64,000 bases of DNA from CBDCXF01 sp965223755 (GCA_965223755.1 CBDCXF010000002.1:992001-1056000), one strand, 5' to 3'; shown: positions 7,707 through 16,613, counted from the first letter of the stretch. Translations and numbers: made by a program. The notes: generated by a model from the letters alone, not told the origin.

Positions 7707-9374
7707 ATGTCCTGTTTGCGCCGCAGTTGCCCGGTCTTGGCGTTAGCCACGTGTCTTTTTGGATTGTCGGCGTCGATGAGTCGAGCTGCCGCGCAGCCGA
7801 TGCTCGAAGATGTATCGGCCGAGGCAGGCTTGAGCTTCGTGCACCAGAACGGCATGACCGGAGACCTTTATTTTCCCGAGATGACCGGGCAGGGCGGAGC
7901 TTTGTTCGATTTCGACGCGGACGGAGACCTCGATGTCTACCTGATTCAAGGAGGACCGCTGGATGCCGATCTTGAAGGCGGCGCAAGACGGCCAACCGAC
8001 CGACTTCTGCGCAACGACCTAACGGTCAATGCTGCCGGGCAGCCGGTCGTTCGACTTATAGACGTCACCGCAAAGTCCAAGCTGCGTAGCGATGGCTATG
8101 GCATGGGAGTGGCTACCGGAGATATCGACGGCGACGGCGACGTCGACATCTATGTCACCAACTTTGGTCCCAACCAACTGTGGCGCAATCGGGGGGATGG
8201 GACGTTTGAAGAGATTGCCGAGGATTCTGGAGTTGCGGGGAACGAGTGGAGCACCAGCGCGAGCTGGTTTGACGCCGATGGCGACGGCGACCTGGACCTT
8301 TACGTGGCGAACTACGTGAAATGGGACCTACACCAGAACCCAGAATGCTACGCCCCGAGCAGCCGTCGCGATTACTGCGGCCCGAGCGGATTTGCGCCGG
8401 AAAGAGACCGCTTTTATCGCAACCTCGGGGGTGGACGCTTCGATGACATCACAACCCAATCCTTGCGCGGCTACCGCCCGGGCCCCAGCCTGGGGGTGAT
8501 TCACGGTGACTTCGATGGGGACGGCGACGAAGATCTCTTCGTCGCCAATGACGGCGCGCACAACCAACTGTGGATGAACCAGGGTGATCGAACTTTTCGC
8601 GAACAAGCTTTGCTACAAGGCGCCGCCGTCAACCGCGACGGCGAGCCGGAGGCTTCTATGGGAATCGCACCGGCAGATTTTGACAACGACGGCGACGAGG
8701 ATTTCTTTGTCACCCATTTGGCGGGCGAAACCAATACGCTCTACGTCAACAACGGCGAAGCCTTTTTTGAAGATCGAACACGGGAATGGAATTTAGCGAC
8801 GGCAAGTCTTCCCAACACTTCCTTTGGCACTGCCTGGCTCGATTTGGAGAACGACGGGCAACTGGATCTGTTCGTTGCCAGCGGCGAAGTCAAAATCATC
8901 GAGGAGCTGCGCAAGGCAGGCGACCGTTATCCCCTAGGTCAAAAGAATCAACTCTATGCGCGGCGTGGCAACCGCTTTGTCGACATCAGCAACCAAGAGC
9001 CCTCGCTAGGAGCAGAGCACGTCAGCCGAGGAGTTGCCAGTGGCGATGTCGACAACGACGGGGACACAGATCTCTTGATCTTCAACAGCGCCGGGCCGGC
9101 ACGATTGCTGGCCAATACTCAAGGCCAAAGCGGCGCGTGGATCGGTTTCGTCGACACCAACTTTGCCGCGAGGGGATCGGTGACGGCTCAGACCGGGGAC
9201 GTTTCTCTGCGCGGTGGATGGCGAACCGATGGAAGCTACTGTGTGGCCAGTGATCCTCGTATACGGTTCGGGTTGGGGACGGTCGCGAATATCCAAAACC
9301 TCACACGATCGGATGGAGTCAGGTGGCGCGGACTTCAATCTCGTCGCTACTACGTAATGGAGACACCCAATTGA
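7707..9374 (+). CDS. Secreted FG-GAP/VCBS-repeat protein with ASPIC/UnbV C-terminus (CRTAC-like)
   Basis: A 555-residue exported protein with a signal peptide in about the first 30 residues. It has at least seven calcium-binding-type blade motifs of the form DxDxDGDxD, near residues 67, 138, 189, 268, 324, 378 (degenerate) and 446, consistent with an integrin-like beta-propeller. The C-terminus (about 480-550: RGSVTAQTG, SDPRIRFGLG) is an ASPIC/UnbV domain. Function is unknown for this family; such proteins bind surfaces or glycans. The stop overlaps the TTG start of the TPR gene, implying translational coupling. Confidence 0.88.
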   Translation: MSCLRRSCPVLALATCLFGLSASMSRAAAQPMLEDVSAEAGLSFVHQNGMTGDLYFPEMTGQGGALFDFDADGDLDVYLIQGGPLDADLEGGARRPTDRLLRNDLTVNAAGQPVVRLIDVTAKSKLRSDGYGMGVATGDIDGDGDVDIYVTNFGPNQLWRNRGDGTFEEIAEDSGVAGNEWSTSASWFDADGDGDLDLYVANYVKWDLHQNPECYAPSSRRDYCGPSGFAPERDRFYRNLGGGRFDDITTQSLRGYRPGPSLGVIHGDFDGDGDEDLFVANDGAHNQLWMNQGDRTFREQALLQGAAVNRDGEPEASMGIAPADFDNDGDEDFFVTHLAGETNTLYVNNGEAFFEDRTREWNLATASLPNTSFGTAWLDLENDGQLDLFVASGEVKIIEELRKAGDRYPLGQKNQLYARRGNRFVDISNQEPSLGAEHVSRGVASGDVDNDGDTDLLIFNSAGPARLLANTQGQSGAWIGFVDTNFAARGSVTAQTGDVSLRGGWRTDGSYCVASDPRIRFGLGTVANIQNLTRSDGVRWRGLQSRRYYVMETPN

Positions 9375-10987
9375 GATTTGCGCAGAGAGAACCTCGTCGA
9401 TTCGCGGCGATCGTGAGTCTCTTTTTGGCTGCTGCAGTGTCTGGGCAAGATGGCACCGTAGCGCCGCAAACTGCGGATCCTCAGCCGGAAGTCATGAGCG
9501 CCTCGGGTCTCAGCCAGTTGGGGCTGCCAGATCCTGACCTCAGCGGGCTCGAAGGGGCGGTTGCCGAGCAATTGCACTCGATCCGCAAGGAAGTCGTCAC
9601 CTCCTACCTCGAAGAGCGGCAGTTAACACCGCAATTGGTCGAAGCCATCGGCGTCCTAGGCCAGCACTACCATTCCTATGATCTTCGTAGCGAAGCGCGC
9701 AGCTTCTACGAGCTCGCCGCTGAATACGCTCCGGCCGATTTTCGCTGGCCCTATCTGTTGGCGTACCTGGACCAAACGGACGGCGATCTGGAGCAAGCGC
9801 AGCGAGGGTACGAAAAGGCTCTGCTTCTCGATCCGGATGTCACCCCGGCGTGGATTCGGCTTGGACACGTACTGCACGATCGTGGCGAGTTGGAGCAAGG
9901 CGAACGAGCTTTCCGCAATGCTCTACGGATCGATTCGACGTCGGCTGCTGCTCTCGCCGGACTCGGCGGGGTGCTTGGCGATCTGGGTAAAGTGCCAGCC
10001 GCGATTGAAGTGCTGGAGCATGCTCTCAACGTCGCCCCCGAAGCCGACCGGCTCTATTACCCTTTAGCTCAGCTCTACCAAAATAGCGGCCAAGCCGATC
10101 TTGCTGCCAAAACCCTCGCCAAAGTGGGAGCGATCGGGGTGCGGCCCTCCGATCCCATCGTCGACGGACTCGAAAACCTGAAGACCGGTGAACGGGCGCA
10201 TCTCTTGTTGGGGCGTATGGCTTTCAACGCCGGCGACTTCGAAGCTGCCGCTGAGGCGTTTTTGCGTGCCGTAGAAGCTGCCCCCGCGAGCATCCGCGCC
10301 AAGGTCAACCTGGCGGCAGCTCTGACGCCTCTGGGGCAGGTGAATCGGGCGATCCAGTTGCTTGAAGAGGCGGTGGCGCTCGGTCCAGGGAACGCGACCG
10401 CGCTCTTTAATCTGGCGCTGCTACTGGAAGATCAAGGCGACCTTGAGGGGGCGGCCGAGAGACTCAAATCTGCGGTCAGTTATGCAGCGAACGACATCGA
10501 GATGATCTATCGGCTGGCGCAGGTTTCGGAGCGCTTGGATCGTGTGGACGACGCGCTGGCAGCGTACGAACGCATCATCCAACTGAGTCCTGAACTACCT
10601 TTTGCCCACGTCGGGCGAGCGCAAGCCCTACTCGATGCCGGACAATACGCGGAGGCGGGAGTCGCACTCGAGACCGCTCACGAGGGCTTTCCAGACAGCG
10701 GTCTTGTGACCCACGCCCTGGCCCGTTTTCTGGCCGCCGTCCCACTGCTAGAAATGAGAGACGGATCGCGCGCTTTGCAACTAGCTCAGGTCGTTTTTCA
10801 GTCCAACCCCTTTTGGCGTCACGCCGAGACGGTTGCTTTTGCATTGGCGGAAACGGGCGACTGCGCCACGGCCGCGGAATGGACCGCGGCCCTCCTTGAG
10901 GAGACCGAGATTCCGGCGTCCGATCTGGAGGTTCTCCGCGCGACACACCGGAAGTTTTCGGCTGGGCCGCCGTGCAACCTGGACTAG
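9371..10987 (+). CDS. Secreted tetratricopeptide-repeat protein
   Basis: A 538-residue protein of tandem TPR helices from about residue 80 to near the C-terminus. Blocks such as AWIRLGHVLHDRGELEQGER and ALFNLALLLEDQGDLEGAAE show the canonical A/G/Y/P spacing. I choose the TTG at 9371: it overlaps the upstream TGA as TTGA, has GGAG 8 bases upstream, and leaves a clean signal peptide ending near VSGQDG. A longer frame starts at 9323 inside the previous gene. Likely a periplasmic scaffold working with the FG-GAP protein; similar FG-GAP/TPR pairs are common in Acidobacteria and Planctomycetes. Confidence 0.85.
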   Translation: MRFAQREPRRFAAIVSLFLAAAVSGQDGTVAPQTADPQPEVMSASGLSQLGLPDPDLSGLEGAVAEQLHSIRKEVVTSYLEERQLTPQLVEAIGVLGQHYHSYDLRSEARSFYELAAEYAPADFRWPYLLAYLDQTDGDLEQAQRGYEKALLLDPDVTPAWIRLGHVLHDRGELEQGERAFRNALRIDSTSAAALAGLGGVLGDLGKVPAAIEVLEHALNVAPEADRLYYPLAQLYQNSGQADLAAKTLAKVGAIGVRPSDPIVDGLENLKTGERAHLLLGRMAFNAGDFEAAAEAFLRAVEAAPASIRAKVNLAAALTPLGQVNRAIQLLEEAVALGPGNATALFNLALLLEDQGDLEGAAERLKSAVSYAANDIEMIYRLAQVSERLDRVDDALAAYERIIQLSPELPFAHVGRAQALLDAGQYAEAGVALETAHEGFPDSGLVTHALARFLAAVPLLEMRDGSRALQLAQVVFQSNPFWRHAETVAFALAETGDCATAAEWTAALLEETEIPASDLEVLRATHRKFSAGPPCNLD

Positions 10988-11056
10988 CGCTGCTCACAGC
11001 GCCGGCTTTGGGCGATAACGTTGACTGACAGCACAACAGGTTGTGCATACAAACCC

Positions 11057-11085
11057 TTGACAAAGAAAAAAACCTGGACTACTTT
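11057..11085 (+). promoter_or_regulatory. Sigma-70-like promoter for the first S74 surface protein
   Basis: A perfect -35 (TTGACA, 11057-11062) is followed after 17 bases by a weaker -10 (TACTTT, 11080-11085). Downstream, the 5' leader carries a 7-bp hairpin (11133-11139 with 11156-11162) and a strong AGGAG/GGAGAG ribosome site just ahead of the ATG at 11188. Confidence 0.55.
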
Positions 11086-11187
11086 GACGAGCAACTTTCG
11101 GTTGGTGAATAAACGAAAGAGTCCCTAGTCCGCGAAAGTCGTGGAGGTACGAGGCACTTTCGGCAGGAGAAAAAGGAGAGAGCAACG

Positions 11188-12807
11188 ATGTTTAGGGAGA
11201 GAAAAGCCTTGATTGTGATCTTTGGCGCTGGACTCATCCTGCTCGGGGCCACTGCGGGCTCCGCTGCACCTGGGTCCTCGGTTTCAGCGAGCGCGGTGTC
11301 CTTCCAGGGCGCCGGTGAGGCGAAAGCGTGGACTCTGTCTGTGTCAGGACCGGGCGACCTCAGCTTCAAGCTGCAATCGACCGGCGGTCCTCCGTCCTTG
11401 GGCCTATCCGTTGACGGGTTTACGCTGCCGGATGGACGCTACACCTATGAGCTGGTGAAGTCGGCCGGCAAAGCGTCTTCGGAAGCTGCCAATGGCCTCC
11501 GTGGCCTGAGTGGATCCGGTAAACGCAACGCGATCAGCGGCACGGTGACCATCCTCAATGGTCAGTTCGTCATCCCGACGGTCGAAGCCGCTTACGAGAG
11601 TGCTGAGCCAACAGTCGGCACTGGTGGATCAAGTCTCTTGGGCGACCTGTCGCAAGAAGATCAGATCATCTGTGATGATCTGATTGTCAACTGTGGCAGC
11701 CTCTGCGTCGGATTCGACTGCGTTAACGGCGAGTCGTTCGGCTTCGACACCATTCGCATGAAGGAAAACAACACGCGTCTGCATTTCCTCGATACCAGTT
11801 CGACCGCGAGCTTCCCCAGACGCGACTGGCGGATCATTGCCAACGATTCCTCCAACGGAGGTTTAGAGAGGTTCTCGATTGAAGATATCGACGGCGGACG
11901 GATCCCCTTTACTCTTGAAGGTGGAGCACCGGCCAACTCGATGTGGATCGACGACGGTGGTCGCCTTGGCCTCGGTACCGCAACGCCGGTGGTTGAGGTG
12001 CATATCGTTGATGGGGACACCCCGACCTTGCGCTTAGAGCAGGATGGTTCGTCCGGCTTTACGCCGCAGACTTGGGACGTGGCTGGGAACGAGACCAACT
12101 TTTTCGTGCGCGATGTGACTCATGGCTCGACGTTGCCGTTCAAGATCCTTCCCGACGCACCAAGCAATGCCCTTGTGATTGCGGGCGATGGCGATATCGG
12201 CGTTGGTACGACGAGCCCGGACCTGGGTATTCACATTGCACGAACAAACCTCGCGGGGTTTCGTGTTGAGGACACCAACGATTCGGTTGAATGGGACTTG
12301 CGAATGGATGGAACGCAAGATTTTCTCGTTACCGAAGGCGGATCGGGCGGAACTGAATTCTCGATTGCTAATGGAGTCCTCAGCGGCAACACTCGAAAAT
12401 TCTTTTTCGGTCAGGGAGGCACTGTGTTGATGGAAATTCAAGCCGACGGAGACGTCAACAGCTCCACTGGCGTATTTGGCACGATTTCCGATCGCGATTC
12501 CAAGACGGATATCAACGCGGTTAGTCCTCGTCAAGTCCTAGCTCGTGTTTCGAATTTGCCCATCAGTACTTGGCGCTACAAGCAGAACAGCGACGAACTT
12601 CACATTGGGCCGATGGCTCAAGATTTCTACGCCGCATTCGGTTTTCACGAAGGTTCTAAGAGCATCGCGCTCAATGATCTTTCCGGCGTAGCTCTGGCTG
12701 CGATTCAGGGTCTCAACGAGGTCATCGTTGACAAGGACGCCCTAATTCAAGACCTCATGGATCGAGTTGCCGCTCTTGAAGCAAAACTTGATGACGATTT
12801 CAAGTAG
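11188..12807 (+). CDS. Secreted tail-spike-like protein with C-terminal S74 chaperone domain
   Basis: A 539-residue exported protein with an N-terminal signal (hydrophobic 8-26). The middle (about 230-420) has repeats with the motif GLGTATPVVEVHI and GVGTTSPDLGIHI, typical of trimeric fibres. The last ~105 residues form an S74 intramolecular chaperone: SDRDSKTDI places the catalytic Ser434 and Lys439 of the self-cleaving dyad, followed by the conserved GPMAQDFYAAFG and a C-terminal coiled coil (VIVDKDALIQDLMDRVAALEAKL region). In phage tail spikes and endosialidase this domain drives trimer folding and is then released. Surface location is inferred. Confidence 0.85.
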   Translation: MFRERKALIVIFGAGLILLGATAGSAAPGSSVSASAVSFQGAGEAKAWTLSVSGPGDLSFKLQSTGGPPSLGLSVDGFTLPDGRYTYELVKSAGKASSEAANGLRGLSGSGKRNAISGTVTILNGQFVIPTVEAAYESAEPTVGTGGSSLLGDLSQEDQIICDDLIVNCGSLCVGFDCVNGESFGFDTIRMKENNTRLHFLDTSSTASFPRRDWRIIANDSSNGGLERFSIEDIDGGRIPFTLEGGAPANSMWIDDGGRLGLGTATPVVEVHIVDGDTPTLRLEQDGSSGFTPQTWDVAGNETNFFVRDVTHGSTLPFKILPDAPSNALVIAGDGDIGVGTTSPDLGIHIARTNLAGFRVEDTNDSVEWDLRMDGTQDFLVTEGGSGGTEFSIANGVLSGNTRKFFFGQGGTVLMEIQADGDVNSSTGVFGTISDRDSKTDINAVSPRQVLARVSNLPISTWRYKQNSDELHIGPMAQDFYAAFGFHEGSKSIALNDLSGVALAAIQGLNEVIVDKDALIQDLMDRVAALEAKLDDDFK

Positions 12808-12830
12808 CACCAGCTAGACTCCAGCATTAC

Positions 12831-12859
12831 AAGGGCTCGGCAATTACAGCCGAGCCCTT
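12831..12859 (+). terminator. Intrinsic terminator of the first S74 gene
   Basis: A perfect 11-bp stem, AAGGGCTCGGC (12831-12841) with GCCGAGCCCTT (12849-12859), and a 7-nt loop, 24 bp after the stop codon. It is followed by a modest T-rich tail (CTTGCTTG). Confidence 0.8.
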
Positions 12860-13036
12860 CTTGCTTGTGCGGGATCCTCAACTTTAGTTGGTCCGTGGCC
12901 TGTCACGTTCGTACTTTCTTGAATCCCCAAAATACATGGAATGGTACTCCCAACACATGCGCCGAGAGAGGCTAGAGCGAGAACGGAGCACTTGTTCCAG
13001 ACATCGCCGCACGACATACGGCTTTTACTAGGAAAA

Positions 13037-13061
13037 GGAGCCCAGCTGTCCGCCGGGCTCC
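13037..13061 (-). terminator. Intrinsic terminator of the second S74 gene
   Basis: A 7-bp stem, GGAGCCC (13037-13043) with GGGCTCC (13055-13061). On the minus strand it is followed by TTTTCC. It lies 50 bp past the stop of the 244-residue S74 protein. Confidence 0.7.
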
Positions 13062-13110
13062 ACAACTCTCGCTTTGAAAGGAGTCTATTCGAGCGCGGAA
13101 ACGTGCTTGA

Positions 13111-13845
13111 CTACTCTTGCTTTGCGAGAGCTTCAACCAGAGTCCGCAACTCCGTCAATTCCTGGCTCAACTGATCGATCCTCTGGTCCTTCTCCTCAAC
13201 TATCTGGTGGAGTCCTTGCACTGCCACCAAGGCAATGCCCGCGACATCACGGGGTGCCAATGTGCTGTTGTTTGGGCCCAGTCCAAATAGTGCGTGAAAA
13301 TCTTGCGCCATCGGGCCAACATGACGTGCCCCCTGATCCTTATAGCTCCACTCCAGCACCGGCAGGCCGCTCAGCTGCTGTAGTACTTGTTGATTGTCCA
13401 ACTCCGTAAAATTGAACTTCGCGTCCCGGGACGAATTCTCCGTCAAGGTGCCGCTAATGGTTAGATTTCCGAGAGGGCTTAGGTTGAACTTCGTACTATT
13501 CCCAGGGCCAATGAGAAGTGCCCCGCTTTGCTTGATCAAAAACTCAGCTCCTCCCGTCCCACCTTTTGTAATCGTAAAATCTCCAACTGTTGTCGGCTGA
13601 AGGCCCCATGCAACATTGATGCTCGTGTCTTGATACTGAATAAACGGTGCACCGTTATTGGTGAAACGTGCCATCGTCTTGCCTCCTGGAGTCGTAGACA
13701 CGACGTGCAACGGGTCTGAAGGATTGTCCGTACCAATTCCAACTTTGTCGTTGATCACGTTGAGGACACCCTGTGCTGTCGCAACACCATTAGCAGCCGC
13801 TAGTGTCGCAACTGCCGCTAAAACAACCATAACCGTCTTTCTCAT
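13111..13845 (-). CDS. Small secreted S74-domain fibre protein
   Basis: A 244-residue paralogue of the first S74 protein. It has a signal peptide (cleavage near ATAQ at 22-25) and one fibre motif, VGIGTDNPSDPLHVVS (35-50). The C-terminal S74 domain starts at ENSSRDAKFNF, placing the dyad at Ser138 and Lys143, and continues with GPMAQDFHALFG and a C-terminal heptad helix (EEKDQRIDQLSQELTELRTL). Ser replaces Asp after the catalytic serine. It lies 86 bp downstream of the anti-sigma gene on the same strand, behind AAGGAG, and so may be a target or partner of that sigma system. Confidence 0.83.
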   Translation of the reverse strand: MRKTVMVVLAAVATLAAANGVATAQGVLNVINDKVGIGTDNPSDPLHVVSTTPGGKTMARFTNNGAPFIQYQDTSINVAWGLQPTTVGDFTITKGGTGGAEFLIKQSGALLIGPGNSTKFNLSPLGNLTISGTLTENSSRDAKFNFTELDNQQVLQQLSGLPVLEWSYKDQGARHVGPMAQDFHALFGLGPNNSTLAPRDVAGIALVAVQGLHQIVEEKDQRIDQLSQELTELRTLVEALAKQE

Positions 13846-13871
13846 AGCTTACTCCTTCAGAATCGTCGGCC

Positions 13872-13889
13872 TTTGTGTTTCAACACAAA
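13872..13889 (-). promoter_or_regulatory. Hairpin in the anti-sigma/S74 intergenic leader
   Basis: A perfect inverted repeat, TTTGTGTT (13872-13879) with AACACAAA (13882-13889), lies in the 85-bp gap upstream of the small S74 gene. It could be an RNA hairpin attenuating or stabilising the message, or a dyad operator. Confidence 0.4.
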
Positions 13890-13930
13890 CACCACTGGTT
13901 ATAGGAAACTGGCACGAAACTCCATGTTCC

Positions 13931-14626
13931 TCATTGTGTATGCCCTTCAGATTGGGCTTTTTTACTATCAGTTGAGCTGGAAGTCTCGATCACCAAACTG
14001 GCTCCATTGCCAACTGAGAACCCCTCTCCCAACATGACAGTATCTCCAGCACGTAAGACCAACCGAGAGTCTCTGTCGACTTCGACATTAGAGGCCAACA
14101 AGCGCCCTTCAACTTCGATAGTTTTTGTGCCTTCTATTTGCAAATTCGAAATCCTGGTTTCGTACTCCGTCAATTGCTCCCAACGGATCAGCAATCCGGT
14201 TCCTACGAGCACGGCTAGCAGCGCTGCAACCCTAACCAACACCGGATTCCGTTGGAAAGCACCTCTGATGGCCGATTGATTCGAGGTGCTCCAGTCGCTA
14301 TCCATCGGTTGCTTTGCTTTCTCCAGAGCTTCTCTCGTCAACTTCTGTTCTTGTCGACAGGCTTTGCACTCATCCAGGTGATTCTCAAGTTTTCCGCGCG
14401 CCTCAGGGGACAGGCTTGACGGTTCAAGGGCCACTAAAGCAATTTGTTCACTGCTTGGGTGGGTCGGGCGCATCAGACACTCGCTGTTGAGCAGCTTGCG
14501 TGTCGCAAGCCAATCCTGACATTCACCACACTCGCTTACGTGCGCTTCCGTCTCCCGCCGCAACGATCGTTTCAACGTTCCTTCTGATAGGTCAACAAGC
14601 CTTGTCTGGGCTTCCAGATGATTCAC
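13931..14626 (-). CDS. Membrane anti-sigma factor with two zinc-binding motifs
   Basis: A 231-residue protein. Residues 1-95 hold two ZAS-like motifs, H29-x3-C33-x2-C36 and H83-x3-C87-x2-C90, of the type that binds and inhibits ECF sigma factors. A membrane segment (about 131-148) follows. The C-terminal part outside the membrane (about 155-222) is beta-repeat-like (TIEVEGRLLASNVEV, LRAGDTVMLGEGFSVGNGAS) and resembles the short coathanger-type repeats of surface proteins. Its start overlaps the sigma gene as ATGA. Inferred role: senses an envelope cue and releases the sigma factor. Confidence 0.8.
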   Translation of the reverse strand: MNHLEAQTRLVDLSEGTLKRSLRRETEAHVSECGECQDWLATRKLLNSECLMRPTHPSSEQIALVALEPSSLSPEARGKLENHLDECKACRQEQKLTREALEKAKQPMDSDWSTSNQSAIRGAFQRNPVLVRVAALLAVLVGTGLLIRWEQLTEYETRISNLQIEGTKTIEVEGRLLASNVEVDRDSRLVLRAGDTVMLGEGFSVGNGASLVIETSSSTDSKKAQSEGHTQ

Positions 14627-15204
14627 TTCTTAGTTCTCTTGCTGATTTCTTGCGCCTTCTTCACACATCGGTACATTTGGGCTCTCAAGGCCTGCTCAGA
14701 TCGGTTCGTGAAAACTGCAATCTCTGAATAGCTCATTCGGTCGTTAATACGACGTTCAATCAGCTCTCTACAACCTGGGCTGAGTTGCTGAATTACCTCA
14801 GTTTCAGTTTCCCTTTTTTCTCGGTCTAGAAGCCGCGTGAGTGGGCTTACACTGGTGTCTCTAGGAGCATCGAAATTCGCAACCGGGACCCGAGATACTC
14901 GCATCCAGTCAATACACCGTCTTGCGGCAACAACCTGAACAAATCCCCAGAATCCTCGTTCTGGATCGAAAGTCCGCTTGTTGACAGCTTGCCAAATCTG
15001 GACCAAGACTTCTTGAAGAAGTTCCTCTTGGTCTGGTTTCGGAATTCGATAACCCTGAAAAGAAATGATCCGCTGAACTCGATTTTGTACTTCCTTAACC
15101 GCTGATGGACTACCGCGTCGAAATTCTGAAAAAACAGAGTGTGTGGCATGGCTCACCGCGTTTTCCGTTGGCACTTCAACCGCATTTCCGTCAGTCAAGT
15201 TCAT
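14623..15204 (-). CDS. ECF-family RNA polymerase sigma factor
   Basis: A 193-residue sigma-70 family protein. Region 2 is at about 30-100 (DQEELLQEVLVQIWQAV, then FWGFVQVVAARRCIDWMR) and region 4 at about 135-190 (LSPGCRELIERRINDRMSY, then SEIAVFTNRSEQALRAQMYRC). There is no region 3, as in ECF factors. The next gene, overlapping by 4 bases, is its presumed anti-sigma factor, and an S74 surface protein follows. I could not identify a reliable autoregulatory promoter in the 100 bp upstream. Confidence 0.88.
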   Translation of the reverse strand: MNLTDGNAVEVPTENAVSHATHSVFSEFRRGSPSAVKEVQNRVQRIISFQGYRIPKPDQEELLQEVLVQIWQAVNKRTFDPERGFWGFVQVVAARRCIDWMRVSRVPVANFDAPRDTSVSPLTRLLDREKRETETEVIQQLSPGCRELIERRINDRMSYSEIAVFTNRSEQALRAQMYRCVKKAQEISKRTKK

Positions 15205-15304
15205 CTGTCACTATCTTTAATCGTAGCCACCCAAGCAATGTGACGATATATCTTTCGCCAGTTTTAGAAACAGTGCGCAAATGAAAAAATGCGATGCCGT
15301 CGAC

Positions 15305-16483
15305 CTAAATCCCCAGTCGTTGGTCAGATGCGGCGATGCTGCGGTCGGAAACAACTCCGCTTGCCTTTTCTGATTCTTCCGCGTCCATTTGTTCTACCTT
15401 TTGATCCGCGACTTTTTTTGCCTCCGCACTAAGCCCAATCCGCCGAATCACGAATACCACAGTGATCTCTACGAGCAAGAATCCCAATCCAAGCCGCCAG
15501 CTCGCGCTCACGGCAACAACAACCGCCATTGCGCAAAAGAGCAAGACCACTCCATAGAGTGCAAAGGTAACCCGCGACCGTTTAACTCTTGTCTCCAGCA
15601 GAAGATGGTGTATGTGTTTTCGGTCTCCGTAAAAAAGACCCATAAGCCGGCCGAGCGTTGGATGCCCGCGCAAGAACCGATACCAAATAACCAGAACAGT
15701 ATCGATGATCGGCAGGCCTAAGGTCAGCAAAGGGACTAATACGGTCACCATCGTGGCAGCTTTCGCCGAGCTGCGAAGAGTCAGCGCGGCCAACACAAAC
15801 CCGAGCATCAACGACCCAGAGTCACCCATATAGATACGAGCCGGTCGCCAGTTGTGGCGCAGGAAGCCGATGCAGGCCCCAGCAATACAACTGGTCACGA
15901 CGACGGTCTCCGGATTGTTTTGCAGGGAAGCTAAGATCAACAGACTCAGAGAGATAATCGCTACAATGCCCGCTGCGAGACCATCCAAACCATCGACAAA
16001 GTTAATGGCATTGGTAACACCAACGATCCAAAAAATCGAGATCATCGGTCCTAGTGCGTCAACCACAAACCGACCCTCAAAAGGCAACCTCAAAGCGGAG
16101 ACTTGCCATCCGATTGAAACAACGATTGTCGCGGCTGCAATTTGCCCCACGATCTTTGGGATCGGACCAACCGAGACGACATCATCAACAATCCCAATTG
16201 CCAGAATAATCAAGGTGGCGATGCCAAACCAGACCATTTCCTTGACCGACACACTCCACCGGCTCCCTTTGGACAAGAATAGAAGACTGGGGCCAAGAGA
16301 AACGAAAATACCTAAGGCTATGGCTAAGCCTCCCAACCGAGGTATCGGTTCGGCGTGGTGCTTTCTACCACCCGGGACATCCATCGCTTTCACGCGAATG
16401 GCAACTCTCTTGGCCGAAGGAGTCGCCAACATAGTTACCAAACACGCAACCAGCCCAGGCACAACCGCCCATAACCACGTCAT
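15305..16483 (-). CDS. WecA/MraY-family UDP-sugar:undecaprenyl-phosphate sugar-1-phosphate transferase
   Basis: A 392-residue polytopic enzyme (about 10-11 membrane helices). It transfers a HexNAc-1-phosphate, usually GlcNAc, to undecaprenyl phosphate and so starts a surface glycan. Visible family motifs: HHAEPIPRLGG (42-52), the DD pair at 100-101, NAINFVDGLDGLAAG (158-172), MGDSGSLMLGF (219-229) and HIHHLLLE (290-297). The C-terminal ~35 residues are a polar tail. It is one of two initiating transferases at the edges of the polysaccharide locus. Confidence 0.88.
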   Translation of the reverse strand: MTWLWAVVPGLVACLVTMLATPSAKRVAIRVKAMDVPGGRKHHAEPIPRLGGLAIALGIFVSLGPSLLFLSKGSRWSVSVKEMVWFGIATLIILAIGIVDDVVSVGPIPKIVGQIAAATIVVSIGWQVSALRLPFEGRFVVDALGPMISIFWIVGVTNAINFVDGLDGLAAGIVAIISLSLLILASLQNNPETVVVTSCIAGACIGFLRHNWRPARIYMGDSGSLMLGFVLAALTLRSSAKAATMVTVLVPLLTLGLPIIDTVLVIWYRFLRGHPTLGRLMGLFYGDRKHIHHLLLETRVKRSRVTFALYGVVLLFCAMAVVVAVSASWRLGLGFLLVEITVVFVIRRIGLSAEAKKVADQKVEQMDAEESEKASGVVSDRSIAASDQRLGI

Positions 16484-16613
16484 TGCTCGATTCTACCGAT
16501 CTTGGTCTTCAACGCACACGGAACACGAACACTCTGGAGTAGATGGTGCCTAGGACGCAAGTCAGTCATAATGTCCGCTTCCACGGAGAAAACCTCAGCG
16601 TCATTTCCAATCA

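Larger units (their letters stand above)
12808..13110. other. Convergent intergenic region with two terminators
   Basis: These 303 bases separate the two convergent S74 genes. I see one hairpin terminator for each gene and, between them (about 12870-13030), nothing I can support as a gene. Open frames there have no coding character and no ribosome site. Confidence 0.5.

Noticed and set aside
7627..7995. Longer dusB start at 7995
   Set aside because: The extra residues overlap the divergent FG-GAP gene and are not Dus-like; ATG 7626 fits family length.
10575..11063. A 162-codon minus-strand ORF opposite the TPR gene end
   Set aside because: Arg/Pro/Ser-rich translation typical of an antisense frame in GC-rich coding DNA.
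12844..13065. Minus-strand small ORF between the S74 genes
   Set aside because: It runs through both terminator hairpins and has no coding character.
15205..15304. ECF-type autoregulatory promoter (GGAAC-N16-CGTC)
   Set aside because: A CGTC is present near the expected -10, but no matching -35 at the right distance.
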